Origin: Methanomassiliicoccales archaeon
GTDB lineage: Archaea; Thermoplasmatota; Thermoplasmata; Methanomassiliicoccales; JACIVX01
NCBI GenBank assembly: GCA_029907465.1
Contig: JARYLV010000006.1
Location: 1 to 64,000, forward strand
Length of the DNA: 64,000 nt
Direction of reading: 5' to 3'
Positions 36,298 through 45,219 of this stretch are shown here, one piece after another (position 1 is the first letter of the stretch; each line of letters starts with the position of its first letter). The notes under the pieces were generated by a model. The model did not search any database and was not told the origin of the DNA. It saw only the letters and a program-made list of their open reading frames with translations. The position numbers were made by a program, and so were the translations under genes.

Positions 36298-37850
36298 CAC
36301 TTGCAGGGCACTACTGGGTGACCATCGAAAGAGATAGATGCAGGAGTTGGCAACAACCGTGGAAATGCGGAGCATGCATAGACACTTGCGAACAGGGGGT
36401 TTTCGCGAGAGATGAGATGGGAAGAGTATACGTTGCGAATGAAATCGCATGCGTGGGATGCAAAATATGTATGGAACAGGGGTGTCCTAACAGTTGTATC
36501 TATATTAGACCCGCAACTCCAGAATCATTTTCGAGAGGGATTTGGACAACTCAGACAATTGAGGAGATCCATAGGAAGGCACAGACGGGAGAATATGAGA
36601 TCAGAGGTTACGGTACAATGGGGAACATACCGCACTTTGACGGTCTCGTCGTGGTGCCTTCGCAACTCGCATCAAGGCCTCCAAAGGACAAGTACAGGGA
36701 GAAATTCAGGATGGAAGTTACGATTGGAGAGGGGAAGTGCGCAAATCCGATCAGACTCAACTATCCGTTTGTCTTTGCCGCTATGTCTTATGGAGCCATA
36801 TCAAGAGAGGGGAAAATGGCACTTGCCGTTGCAGCCGCAAAATTGGGCATACTTGCTAACACTGGTGAGGGAGGCATGTTTCCAGGTGAGGCGACCCTTG
36901 CACACGGCTACGAGAACGAGGAATCGCGAAGAAAAGGTGTGAAGAAATGGAGTCCTGGTGGTTATCTTGCAGTGCAGTATTCGACAGGGAGATGGGGCGT
37001 TTCAGTAGACTACCTTCAGGCAGGAGATGCTATCGAGATTAAGATTGGCCAGGGGGCTAAGCCCGGAATGGGAGGTCACCTGCTTGGGAAAAAGGTAACA
37101 GAAGATATCGCGATGATCAGGGGATTGCCACCTGGAACAGATGCTTTGTCACCGTGCAGACATTACGACATCAGTGATCAAAAGGATCTCAAGAAAAAGG
37201 TCGAAATTCTCCGCGATTTAACAAATTACGAAAAGCCTATCATGATCAAAATGGGTCCGAGCCTTCCTTACGAAGACACATATATCGCTGCAGAGGCTGG
37301 CGTTGATGCGATCTCTATCGATGGGATGGTAGGTGGAACCGGTGCTTCACCTGAAGTTGTCACACAGAATGCCGGGATTCCAACAATTGCGTGCATTCGA
37401 CAAGCTTCGAAGGCGCTGAAGGACATGGGCCTGAAGGGTAAGGTGAAGTTGATCGCTCTTGGAGGTATCAGAGACGGTGCAGATGCGTTCAAGGCCATAG
37501 CCCTCGGAGCTGATGCTGTGGGTTTTGGCGCCGCGGCGGAAATCGCTCTCGGCTGCCGGGGATGTATGTCGTGTCATAGGGGCGCTTGCCATTACGGACT
37601 TGCAACCCAGGAAGCGCGGTTTAGAGCTTGTATTGATGTAGAAACAGCTTCACAGCGGCTCGTCAATTTCGTCCACGCATGTGCTGAGGAATTGAAGATT
37701 CTGGCCATGCTATCTGGCCATGACAGACTCGATACAATTTCAGCTGACGATCTTAGGGCAATCGATCTCAATACAGCGGCTATGACAGGTATCAAGCTCG
37801 CTGGCCTCGAAAAGGTCTTCCCTCAATCATGGGAAGGATTCGATGATTGA
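36294..37850 (+). CDS. Ferredoxin-fused glutamate synthase FMN subunit (GltB2-like)
   Basis: A 518-residue protein. Residues 1-80 hold two ferredoxin-type cysteine motifs (CGACIDTC; CVGCKICMEQGCP). Residues ~120-500 are the glutamate synthase FMN/2-oxoglutarate barrel: AMSYGAISREGKMALA, NTGEGG, KPGMGGHLLG, the SIDGMVGGTGASP strand and the 3Fe-4S site with cysteines in CRGCMSCHRGACHYGLATQ. It would reductively aminate 2-oxoglutarate to glutamate with electrons from the N-terminal clusters. The class II glutaminase part (GltB1) is absent, so ammonia must come from elsewhere or from a distant gene. A related three-part enzyme makes N-methylglutamate (MgsABC), so an amine other than ammonia is conceivable. 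Confidence 0.92.
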   Translation: MTLAGHYWVTIERDRCRSWQQPWKCGACIDTCEQGVFARDEMGRVYVANEIACVGCKICMEQGCPNSCIYIRPATPESFSRGIWTTQTIEEIHRKAQTGEYEIRGYGTMGNIPHFDGLVVVPSQLASRPPKDKYREKFRMEVTIGEGKCANPIRLNYPFVFAAMSYGAISREGKMALAVAAAKLGILANTGEGGMFPGEATLAHGYENEESRRKGVKKWSPGGYLAVQYSTGRWGVSVDYLQAGDAIEIKIGQGAKPGMGGHLLGKKVTEDIAMIRGLPPGTDALSPCRHYDISDQKDLKKKVEILRDLTNYEKPIMIKMGPSLPYEDTYIAAEAGVDAISIDGMVGGTGASPEVVTQNAGIPTIACIRQASKALKDMGLKGKVKLIALGGIRDGADAFKAIALGADAVGFGAAAEIALGCRGCMSCHRGACHYGLATQEARFRACIDVETASQRLVNFVHACAEELKILAMLSGHDRLDTISADDLRAIDLNTAAMTGIKLAGLEKVFPQSWEGFDD

Positions 37851-37857
37851 AGAAATC

Positions 37858-38091
37858 TCACCAATGGCCGACGATCGAGCGTCGAATCGGACACTGTTTA
37901 AGTGCCATGCTGTACCTGCCGCATTTCAAACGGTCCTCGCACTGAAGGCAGGTCTCAAATCCTTTTGATTCAAAACACTGAAAGAGTCTGCATAGAGATG
38001 TCTGCTTGTTTTCCGGCGAACAACCCAGGCATCGGCCATTTTTTCTAATCGCACATATTTCACAGGCATAGCCGCAGCCGCTAATCCACAT
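37858..38091 (-). CDS. Small Cys-rich protein (DUF3795-like)
   Basis: A 77-residue protein with twelve cysteines in CxxxCxxC and CxxC-type clusters (CGYACEIC, CLGC, CLQCEDRLKC), resembling DUF3795, a small family of presumed metal- or cluster-binding proteins common in anaerobes. It is convergent with the glutamate synthase FMN gene (7-base gap) and not part of that operon. An overlapping frame (37926-38114) has no cysteine pattern and is a shadow. Function unknown. Confidence 0.65.
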   Translation of the reverse strand: MWISGCGYACEICAIRKNGRCLGCSPENKQTSLCRLFQCFESKGFETCLQCEDRLKCGRYSMALKQCPIRRSIVGHW

Positions 38092-38154
38092 CGTATGAGT
38101 TCTTGTGCTTCCATCCTTATTATTCTTTCTGAAGAAGAAGAGAATTAAATGCGA

Positions 38155-39345
38155 TCACTTGCTTTTCAAGAAGTCCTCCAATCTATCAAACGCTTCGGCC
38201 AATATATCAATGCTCGGCAGAAAAACTGACCGGAAGTGCCCAGTCCCATACGTCTTGCAAAATCCTGATCCCGGTGCGAAAAGAATGTGGGCATTGAGTA
38301 GAACATCCAGGATGAAATCTCTGTCGCTCTTCCACTTGTTCGATTCAATTTTTGGAAAGATGTAGAAAGCCCCCTTTGGTTTCGTCGTGCTCAGACCTTC
38401 AATTTCATTGAATCTCTTGTAAGCAAAGACCGCTCTTTCCCGTAACTTCCGATTCGTTTCCTCCATGTACTCTTTTGGACCTTTTAACGCTTGCAACATT
38501 GCAATCTGACACGGGTGATTTGCTGAAAGTCTGACCCTCAACTGACGCATGACTCCTGACTTTATTTCTTCAAGCTGGCCACCAGCGTCTCGGAAAGCGA
38601 TGTAACCAAGCCTCCAGCCCGGCAGGAGATTGACCTTCGAAAACCCGTTGAAAATGATTATCGGCACATCTGGCGCGAGTGTTGACGGAGAATAGTGTGT
38701 TCCATCGAAGGTCATGAGATCATAAATTTCATCAGTGATCAAGAACAACCCATATTCGGCAGCAAGATCCGCGATGGCTTTGAGCGTTTTCGGTGAATAT
38801 ACTGCCCCAGTAGGATTGTTAGGATTGATCACAACGATCCCCTTCGTTTTCTTCGTGATCTTTTTTCTCATATCATCTAAGTCTGGCTGCCAGTCATTTG
38901 ATTCGTCTTTCTTATAAGGAACTGGCACACCATCAAAAAACGAAACATACTCAGAGTATGTTGGGTAACCAGGACCGGGCAGCAACAATTCATCACCTGG
39001 CTCGACCGAGGCTGCAATCACGGCCTGAATCGCTTCGGTGACCCCCGTTGTGATTACGACGTCCCCTACATCAAGATCGATACCGTTCTTTTCTCTTTCC
39101 CTTTCCACAATCGCGCGTCTCAGCTCAACTATACCTTCAGCATCAGCATATCCATTATCGCATTCCTCGACGGCACGGCATAGAGCTTCCCTGATATGCC
39201 TCGGCGTCTCGAAGTCAAACTTATTGGGGTCTCCTATGTTGAGTTTGAGGACTCTAATACCCTTTTCTTCGAGCTGTCTCGCGTAGACAAGGAAATCCCT
39301 TATCGGTGAGCTCAAACCCATTGTTCGTCGCGTTCCCTTGATCAC
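38155..39345 (-). CDS. Alanine aminotransferase (class I, AlaAT-like)
   Basis: A 396-residue class I PLP aminotransferase. The sequence follows Pyrococcus alanine aminotransferase closely as I recall it: LNIGDPNKFDFETP, the NPNNPTGAVY loop, TDEIYDLMTF, the PLP lysine in NGFSKVNLLPGWR, and KPKGAFYIFPKIE and GHFRSVFLP near the end. It would interconvert alanine and pyruvate with glutamate/2-oxoglutarate. Start: GTG at 39345 (VIKGTRRT), which aligns with the Pyrococcus N-terminus and lies 25 bases from a TATA element, so it is probably leaderless. TTG at 39384 and ATG at 39321 fit less well. Confidence 0.9.
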   Translation of the reverse strand: MIKGTRRTMGLSSPIRDFLVYARQLEEKGIRVLKLNIGDPNKFDFETPRHIREALCRAVEECDNGYADAEGIVELRRAIVEREREKNGIDLDVGDVVITTGVTEAIQAVIAASVEPGDELLLPGPGYPTYSEYVSFFDGVPVPYKKDESNDWQPDLDDMRKKITKKTKGIVVINPNNPTGAVYSPKTLKAIADLAAEYGLFLITDEIYDLMTFDGTHYSPSTLAPDVPIIIFNGFSKVNLLPGWRLGYIAFRDAGGQLEEIKSGVMRQLRVRLSANHPCQIAMLQALKGPKEYMEETNRKLRERAVFAYKRFNEIEGLSTTKPKGAFYIFPKIESNKWKSDRDFILDVLLNAHILFAPGSGFCKTYGTGHFRSVFLPSIDILAEAFDRLEDFLKSK

Positions 39346-39363
39346 AATACCGCGAAATCCTTT

Positions 39364-39377
39364 CAAGTATAATTTAC
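39364..39377. promoter_or_regulatory. Shared TATA element between divergent genes
   Basis: AAGTATAATTTACC (plus) and GGTAAATTATACTT (minus) are the same A/T core. It lies about 25 bases before the GTG at 39345 on the minus strand and about 25 bases before the GTG at 39396 on the plus strand, so one element could serve both divergent genes with leaderless transcripts. Confidence 0.4.
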
Positions 39378-39395
39378 CTTTCAATACTGGGCACG

Positions 39396-41393
39396 GTGTC
39401 TCGAAGGATCGGGATAGATTTTAATACGAAATCTGTGACTCGCTATGGTGTGGGCGTCGTACACCTTGGAAAAATGCATCTTCGTTGGTGCCGAAACTGC
39501 AACCTCCCGATACTCGAGGAAAGGAGATGTGGGACCTGTGGAAATGAAACTTACGTCGTAGATATTACACCACCGGGCGATGTTCGCCCCGCATTTCCGT
39601 ATGATATTAAGAAAATCATTGAAATCGTTGACAAACAGTTCGGTCTACGCTGTGGGGAAAGAGTCATACCTGAAGGAACGGTCGTTCTGCTAAATAAAGT
39701 TCCCGCGCTGGACCGTATGGACGAGGTTATTGTCAATGGAGAAGTAGCCGGTGCCCTAAGGTATGATATTGGGATGGGTTGGAGGTTTTTGCTCCGCATG
39801 CCAGCTGCTAGAGCCATCAGTGACATTGCGGAACGAGGATTTGTGATCGCAGATGATGGCACAATTGAACCGATTGTCGAACGTCATACAAACCTCATGG
39901 CTCCAGGAGTTCTCGAAACGGCGGAGGAATTGAAAGTTGGAGATGAAGTCGTTATCTTAACAAAGGATCGTTTCGCATTTGCGACAGGCACGGCTCGTAT
40001 GCCTGGGAAGGATATGATGGAGAGAAAAAGAGGGGTAGCGGTCAAAGTGAGATGGGCTGAAAGGCCAATGAAACACTCTTTACAGGTCAAGAAACCGAAT
40101 TGGTCAGACGTTTTGAAAGCCAACGAGACGGTCATTTCGAGAAGGGTAAATGATGCAATAAGATTCATAAGAGAAACTGTCGAAAGGTGCCAGCTTCCCT
40201 GTGCTGTGTCCTTTTCTGGTGGAAAAGATAGCCTCGCCTGCCTGCTGCTCACAATCGACGCAGGCTTTAGATTCCCAATACTTTTTATTGACACCGGTCT
40301 TGAGTTCGAAGAGACTGTTCAATATGTACTGGAAATAGCCAAAAAATACGAGCTCGAAGTCATCGTCGAAAAGGCCAGTGAAAATGCGTTCTACGGGCAC
40401 CTCGATGTCTTTGGACCGCCAGGAAGAGACTACCGATGGTGCTGTAAGACAAATAAACTCGGCCCGACAGTAAAGGCAATCACAAAGAACTTTCCAGGAG
40501 GGCTCCTTTCATTCATCGGCCAGAGGAGATATGAGTCGGAGAGCAGGGCGGAAAAGAATCGTGTATGGAAAAACCCGTGGACACCTGGTCAAATTGGGGC
40601 GTCACCGATCCAAGACTGGACAGCTTTGCATGTTTGGCTTTATATCTTTTCAAAGGGTGAAAAAGCCAATCCGTGGTATGAAAAGGGGCTCGATCGAATC
40701 GGGTGCTACCTCTGCCCTGCCTCAGATTTGTCCGAATTGGAAATCGTTGAAATGAATTGTGCACCGTACAACAAATGGAAAGATTACCTTTATGATTACG
40801 CCTCGAGGAAGGGGTTCAGTGCCGACTGGGTTAATTTCGGGCTATGGCGATGGAAAACGGTACCACAATCGATAGTCGATGAACTCAAACGCCTAGGGAA
40901 GGACGATGCGCTGCGGCATCGCCACGAGTTCGATGAAATCGATCGAGTAAGAGCACCGCAGAGGGGTTTAACATTGATCATGCAAGAGGGTTTCTCCCCA
41001 TGCATCAAGGGATACAGTGCCGAGGGTGTCTTTAACAAACCCCTTAATTTCATGGAGGTCTGCAACCTCCTCAATATCGTGGGGGAGGTAGAGGTCGACT
41101 CAGGGGGAAACTTCTGTCGAGTTAATGATGTGATCGTCACGAAAGAAGGGGCGATCATTGCCAAGGGACATAGCCCTGATGTGATAAAAGAAAATGTAGA
41201 AAAGGTGCGCCAAGCAGTAGTCAAGGCCATGGAGTGCGTCGGGTGCGGAGTGTGCATCGCAAGATGCACCAAGGGTGCACTCATGCTAGAGCAGGATCAC
41301 ATTCGGATTCTCCCCCACAGGTGCGTTCACTGCGGGAAATGCATCGAACCATGTCCTGCACTCAGCTTTGGCGACTCCGCTTTTGATTTCTAG
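39396..41393 (+). CDS. Zinc finger-PUA-PAPS reductase-ferredoxin fusion protein
   Basis: A 665-residue archaeal PAPS-reductase family protein. An N-terminal zinc finger WCRNC ... CGTC (residues ~30-50), a PUA-like RNA-binding domain (~70-210), the PP-loop PAPS-reductase domain with SFSGGKDSLACLL (~268) and a C-terminal double 4Fe-4S ferredoxin (CVGCGVCIARC; CVHCGKCIEPCP). The enzyme core adenylates or reduces sulfur or selenium compounds; the PUA domain suggests that the target is RNA, as in tRNA thiolation, not free sulfate. The usual CxxC of assimilatory PAPS reductases is not evident. Start uncertain: GTG 39396, GTG 39444 or ATG 39474. Confidence 0.88.
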   Translation: MSRRIGIDFNTKSVTRYGVGVVHLGKMHLRWCRNCNLPILEERRCGTCGNETYVVDITPPGDVRPAFPYDIKKIIEIVDKQFGLRCGERVIPEGTVVLLNKVPALDRMDEVIVNGEVAGALRYDIGMGWRFLLRMPAARAISDIAERGFVIADDGTIEPIVERHTNLMAPGVLETAEELKVGDEVVILTKDRFAFATGTARMPGKDMMERKRGVAVKVRWAERPMKHSLQVKKPNWSDVLKANETVISRRVNDAIRFIRETVERCQLPCAVSFSGGKDSLACLLLTIDAGFRFPILFIDTGLEFEETVQYVLEIAKKYELEVIVEKASENAFYGHLDVFGPPGRDYRWCCKTNKLGPTVKAITKNFPGGLLSFIGQRRYESESRAEKNRVWKNPWTPGQIGASPIQDWTALHVWLYIFSKGEKANPWYEKGLDRIGCYLCPASDLSELEIVEMNCAPYNKWKDYLYDYASRKGFSADWVNFGLWRWKTVPQSIVDELKRLGKDDALRHRHEFDEIDRVRAPQRGLTLIMQEGFSPCIKGYSAEGVFNKPLNFMEVCNLLNIVGEVEVDSGGNFCRVNDVIVTKEGAIIAKGHSPDVIKENVEKVRQAVVKAMECVGCGVCIARCTKGALMLEQDHIRILPHRCVHCGKCIEPCPALSFGDSAFDF

Positions 41394-41452
41394 GTCTCGA
41401 ACACGGCTATATTGAGATCCTCAGCCAACGCGAAACCAGTTTGCCTCCACGC

Positions 41453-42649
41453 TCAACGCACAAAATCGATTCCGTCATCGCTTGCTGAGCCGTATCCCCT
41501 TGCACTCCTCTGGGGAGCAAAATTGCTAGCCAGCTTGTCCTCATAATCATAGTCGCTTCGCCCCAGCATGTATTTCGATTTTGCTCCTGTGACAATAAGG
41601 AGCACCTTAATGGTTCCCTTCAGTTCCTGTTCGATCGAGCATCCCCAGATGATTCGTGCCCTCTCGTTTACGCTGTTTGTTACGATCTCTGCCGCTTTCT
41701 GCGCTTCCGCAATTGTCATGTCAGGACCGCCAACTACCCTGATAAGGGCACCTTTGGCATCCTTCAGATCAATTTCACCGAGGAGCGGCGATGTAAGCGC
41801 TTCCTTTACGGCGGCTTCAACCCGGTTGTCCTCGTCATCGGATTCGCCGATACCAACGAATGAAATCCCTCCTTCCCTCATCACTGTTTGGATATCGCTG
41901 TAATCGAGGTTCACAAGTCCCGGTTTGGTTATGATCTCAGTGAGACCTTTCATCGTCTGCATCAAGACCTCGTCGGCCACCTTGAACGCTGCATCGATCG
42001 GGAGTTTCGGAACGAGCTCCAGTAGCTTGTCATTTGGAATGACGATCGTTGTATCGCACACCCGCCTCAACTTATCGAGACCTGCGAGGGCATTTTCCAT
42101 TCTTACGGTTCCTTCAGCCTTAAACGGCAATGTGACGACTCCGATTGTCAAGGCTTGGAGCGATTCCTTAGCGATTCTTGCAACAAAATGCGCCGATCCA
42201 GTCCCCGTACCGCCGCCCAATCCAGCAGTGACGAAAACGATGTGCGCCCCCCTCAGATACTCTCTGATTTCGAGCTCATTCTCTCTCGCTGCTTGTTCAC
42301 CCACCTCGGGTATCGCACCCGCACCGAGTCCCCTCGTTGCAGTTCTTCCTATGAGAATTTTCTTTGGTGCACGAATTGTCAACAGATGCTTTGCATCAGT
42401 ATTGATTGCACAGAGCTGTGCTCCACTGATGCCAGCGTCGACGCATCGATTGATAGTATTCGACCCACCTCCACCGCAACCGATGATCTTGATACAGACA
42501 TCCATTTGAGCCGCGATCTTACGCAGCTCTTCATCTATATCAGAAGATCCATCTACGGCCCCTTGACCAATCTGCTGGTCGCCATTTACAGTCTTAGATG
42601 CTGCTAAAGCATGCTTCACTAACGAATTCACCATGAGTGCATCCCTCAT
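41453..42649 (-). CDS. ftsZ: Cell division GTPase FtsZ
   Basis: A 398-residue tubulin-family GTPase that forms the division ring. It has the nucleotide loop GCGGGGSNTINR, the NTDAKHL loop, the tubulin signature GLGGGTGTGSA, and the T7 loop NLDYSDIQTVM with catalytic aspartates. About 50 residues of N-terminal extension precede the core, and the C-terminal tail ends in GIDFVR, likely the peptide that binds ring partners such as SepF. An ATG at 42634 is an alternative start. Only one ftsZ is in this window. Confidence 0.97.
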   Translation of the reverse strand: MRDALMVNSLVKHALAASKTVNGDQQIGQGAVDGSSDIDEELRKIAAQMDVCIKIIGCGGGGSNTINRCVDAGISGAQLCAINTDAKHLLTIRAPKKILIGRTATRGLGAGAIPEVGEQAARENELEIREYLRGAHIVFVTAGLGGGTGTGSAHFVARIAKESLQALTIGVVTLPFKAEGTVRMENALAGLDKLRRVCDTTIVIPNDKLLELVPKLPIDAAFKVADEVLMQTMKGLTEIITKPGLVNLDYSDIQTVMREGGISFVGIGESDDEDNRVEAAVKEALTSPLLGEIDLKDAKGALIRVVGGPDMTIAEAQKAAEIVTNSVNERARIIWGCSIEQELKGTIKVLLIVTGAKSKYMLGRSDYDYEDKLASNFAPQRSARGYGSASDDGIDFVR

Positions 42650-42803
42650 TTGACGATAAGTTGCAACTGGAATATAAATATTGCGTAAGACCAGCTTGAT
42701 GACTACTTTTGCAAACGCCGTGTGGCCGTAAATGTCCCTCTATCCTGTTTTTGTCTAAACTCTCAGTACAATGTTAAATCCCATGAAGGAAAGAATATGG
42801 TTC

Positions 42804-43958
42804 TCAACCGATGATGTGCATAACAATTTCGGGCCACATAACTAGATGAATGCTCGGTTCCCCTTCAAGATGTCTATAATACTTCTGATAGATTTCCTCA
42901 GCTGATGTTGGCATATGGGCCGACGCCAACTTCAGGCAGACTATGCCTATGGTATATACCGTGAAGAGAGCAGATGGTTCTCTTTCTTCCACGCGTTTCT
43001 TACAACTCTCCTCAAAGAATTCAAGGAATTCATCCTCAAGAAATGATCGCAACATCTCTATGGCACCCATTTTGTTGCCAGAAACTGTTGCTGATGTAAC
43101 GGAGTCGATTAACTCATGCAACCTTGAAATCACCCACACATCAGTACCTGCAAGTTCTGAAGGTTTCATCTCTGGCCTTTCCTTTATAGCGCTGCTGACA
43201 GTTCTCCCAATCTTCAGAAGTTCATTCCTTACCGTGGCCTCCTTCATTCTTTCCTCGATAATCTCTCTTGTCTCGTCGTAAGTTCTCGATCTACTTGCTC
43301 TCACTGCCTTTTTAAGAGGTTCTTCAATAGAGCTGCTGAAAACGCCCATCCGAGAGAGATCAGGTGCTAATCTGAGAATGTCAACAACGTAGGCCCGAAG
43401 CTGCTCGGCACTTCGATACCTATGTTTCACAAAATCAAGACATGCAGCGATGTCCTTGACAGCTTCAATCACTTCGCCATCAAGAAAGGTCGACTTTGAA
43501 ACCCCCACAAGCGCTTCAATATCATCAACTGGTATTTCCCGATTCCTCGCCATTGCAATAAGTAACATCGTCTGCTCGTAAAATGACGCATATGTAATCG
43601 CGTGAAACCCGACATGCTCTCCGAGAAATGACAGAACTGCTCTCCGAACGTCTCTACTTGGATGAATGATATTATTTAAGACAGCGTCCATGCCGACGCG
43701 GGACTTGGCGATTTCTGACAAACAGTGCCTCACGCTCGACCGAACTCTCTGGTCAGGATTGTGATAGAACTTCAACAGAATTGCGACCATCTCATATGGA
43801 TCCTTGGTCCCATGGCTTATAATTCGCTTTTCCATGCGCCTCCTCTCAGCCGCCAATGGAGACTTAAGGGATCGTACGAGGATTCTCTCAATTCTCATCC
43901 CTTCGCTCACTCGTTTATAAGGTGGCACGAATAGTCGACGGAGAGAAAAGCGCGCCAT
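42804..43958 (-). CDS. HEAT-repeat-like conserved hypothetical protein
   Basis: A 384-residue, mostly helical protein with no transmembrane segment. Residues ~40-120 read like HEAT or armadillo repeats (DQRVRSSVRHCLSEIA; SRDVRRAVLSFLGE), a scaffold for protein binding. The remainder is predicted helical without known catalytic motifs. It starts upstream of ftsZ on the same strand (154-base gap) and diverges from a roadblock-domain gene. A role in division or signalling is suggested by position only. Confidence 0.7.
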   Translation of the reverse strand: MARFSLRRLFVPPYKRVSEGMRIERILVRSLKSPLAAERRRMEKRIISHGTKDPYEMVAILLKFYHNPDQRVRSSVRHCLSEIAKSRVGMDAVLNNIIHPSRDVRRAVLSFLGEHVGFHAITYASFYEQTMLLIAMARNREIPVDDIEALVGVSKSTFLDGEVIEAVKDIAACLDFVKHRYRSAEQLRAYVVDILRLAPDLSRMGVFSSSIEEPLKKAVRASRSRTYDETREIIEERMKEATVRNELLKIGRTVSSAIKERPEMKPSELAGTDVWVISRLHELIDSVTSATVSGNKMGAIEMLRSFLEDEFLEFFEESCKKRVEEREPSALFTVYTIGIVCLKLASAHMPTSAEEIYQKYYRHLEGEPSIHLVMWPEIVMHIIG

Positions 43959-44092
43959 GTTGTCAGATTAGTAACATATATGAAAATACTAGAAACTTTC
44001 TAGGGTTTGGTTCGCACAGAACCGGGATGCATCATTATGTTTGCAACAATGAATGGGTCTTTTTCTCCCGCGCTTCAAAACACTCTTTTTTG

Positions 44093-44104
44093 ACCCACCT
44101 GGGT
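44093..44104. repeat. Inverted repeat in divergent promoter region
   Basis: ACCCA-CC-TGGGT, a perfect 5-bp inverted repeat with 2-base centre, in the 238-base region between the HEAT-like and roadblock genes. It could be an operator, but it is short. Confidence 0.3.
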
Positions 44105-44196
44105 TATTATGGATTTTGAAAATTGTATAGAAAAAGCTTTTATGGTGTCTCTTCGATTATACTCTTGGTAGGCGCTCGTGGAGAGTGTGGGTTAAG

Positions 44197-44556
44197 ATGG
44201 GTGAATTATCACAGATACGCAGTGTTTTGGATGACATTAAGAATCTCGATCACGTATTGGACGTTTCTCTCATCTCAAGAGGTGGAATGTATATCACAGG
44301 CGATCCCCCAAGGGGCGTTCACCAGGAAACTTTTGCAGCGATGTCTGCGATTATTATTGGCGCAGCAGAAACGACCTCTGCGGAACTAAAAGATACATTG
44401 AACAAAGTTGTACTGCAGCTCGCTAATAGAAATCTGATCCTCACTGGTGCTGGCCCTCGATATTTACTAGTGGTCGCGACTGATGCGACAGCAGATGTGA
44501 ACAAGATCGCAAACGATGCTAAGGAGAGAATTTCGAAAATTGAGTTGACTCTCTGA
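44197..44556 (+). CDS. Roadblock/LC7 domain protein
   Basis: A 119-residue single-domain roadblock/LC7 protein. The alternating helix and strand pattern ends with the typical GAGPRYLLVVATDATADVNKI. Roadblock proteins dimerise and regulate small GTPases (MglB-like) in archaea and bacteria. No Ras-like GTPase is adjacent; the nearest GTPase is FtsZ, 1.5 kb away. The ATG at 44197 follows GAGTGTGGG; a GTG twelve bases upstream is possible. Confidence 0.85.
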   Translation: MGELSQIRSVLDDIKNLDHVLDVSLISRGGMYITGDPPRGVHQETFAAMSAIIIGAAETTSAELKDTLNKVVLQLANRNLILTGAGPRYLLVVATDATADVNKIANDAKERISKIELTL

Positions 44557-45219
44557 CTACAATCTCTTCATACCCCTCGCGAGCCACTCGGAAATGCATT
44601 TTGCCCCGTAACTGAGAGAATCTGAAAACTTTCTCGACACGCCCCCAGCTTTCGTTCTCTTATTAAGAATTTCCTTGACGAGGTCATCGGCATTTTCACA
44701 GTGATCTGGAAAAATCGTATATCCTTTACCAATATGAGATAGCGAATGCGCATCGCTTCCACCAATCTCACCACAATTGACAATTTCAAGGAGCTTCTTC
44801 GCTTTGAGATTTGATCTAGATGACGACCGTGCATTAATCGTCTCGATCACGTCGAATTTCTTGCCAATAATCTCTTTTCTTCCAAGTCCGGACCACAACC
44901 GATAAGGATGGGGCGCGGCAGCGATCCCCCCGTGGTCATGAATCAAATCGATTGTCTCTTCGACACTTTTGCCGCGTGGAATGATCTCTTCGATGTTATA
45001 AGCAATCACATGTCCCCCATTGCTCGTAATCTCGATGCCTGGCAGGACAATAACATCGTCTTGCTTGATCGCGAGTGCACGCATTGTGCCTTCGAGAGAA
45101 TTATGATCGACGATCGAAACAACACGAATGGAGAGAGACTTGCATTTTTCAAGGATCGCTTCGACTTTTAGATCGCAATCGCCAGAATAGGTCGAATGAA
45201 CATGAAGGTCCGCCATCAT
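44557..45219 (-). CDS. PHP-domain metal-dependent phosphoesterase
   Basis: A 220-residue PHP (polymerase and histidinol phosphatase) protein. Metal ligands are visible in order: DLHVHSTYSGDC, VDHNSLEG, GIEITSNGGHV, PHPYR and GGSDAHSLSHIG. Members cleave phosphoesters such as RNA 5' ends or nucleotides. Its ATG overlaps the stop of metG (ATGA), so it is translated with methionyl-tRNA synthetase. A larger relative is at 52220. Confidence 0.87.
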   Translation of the reverse strand: MMADLHVHSTYSGDCDLKVEAILEKCKSLSIRVVSIVDHNSLEGTMRALAIKQDDVIVLPGIEITSNGGHVIAYNIEEIIPRGKSVEETIDLIHDHGGIAAAPHPYRLWSGLGRKEIIGKKFDVIETINARSSSRSNLKAKKLLEIVNCGEIGGSDAHSLSHIGKGYTIFPDHCENADDLVKEILNKRTKAGGVSRKFSDSLSYGAKCISEWLARGMKRL

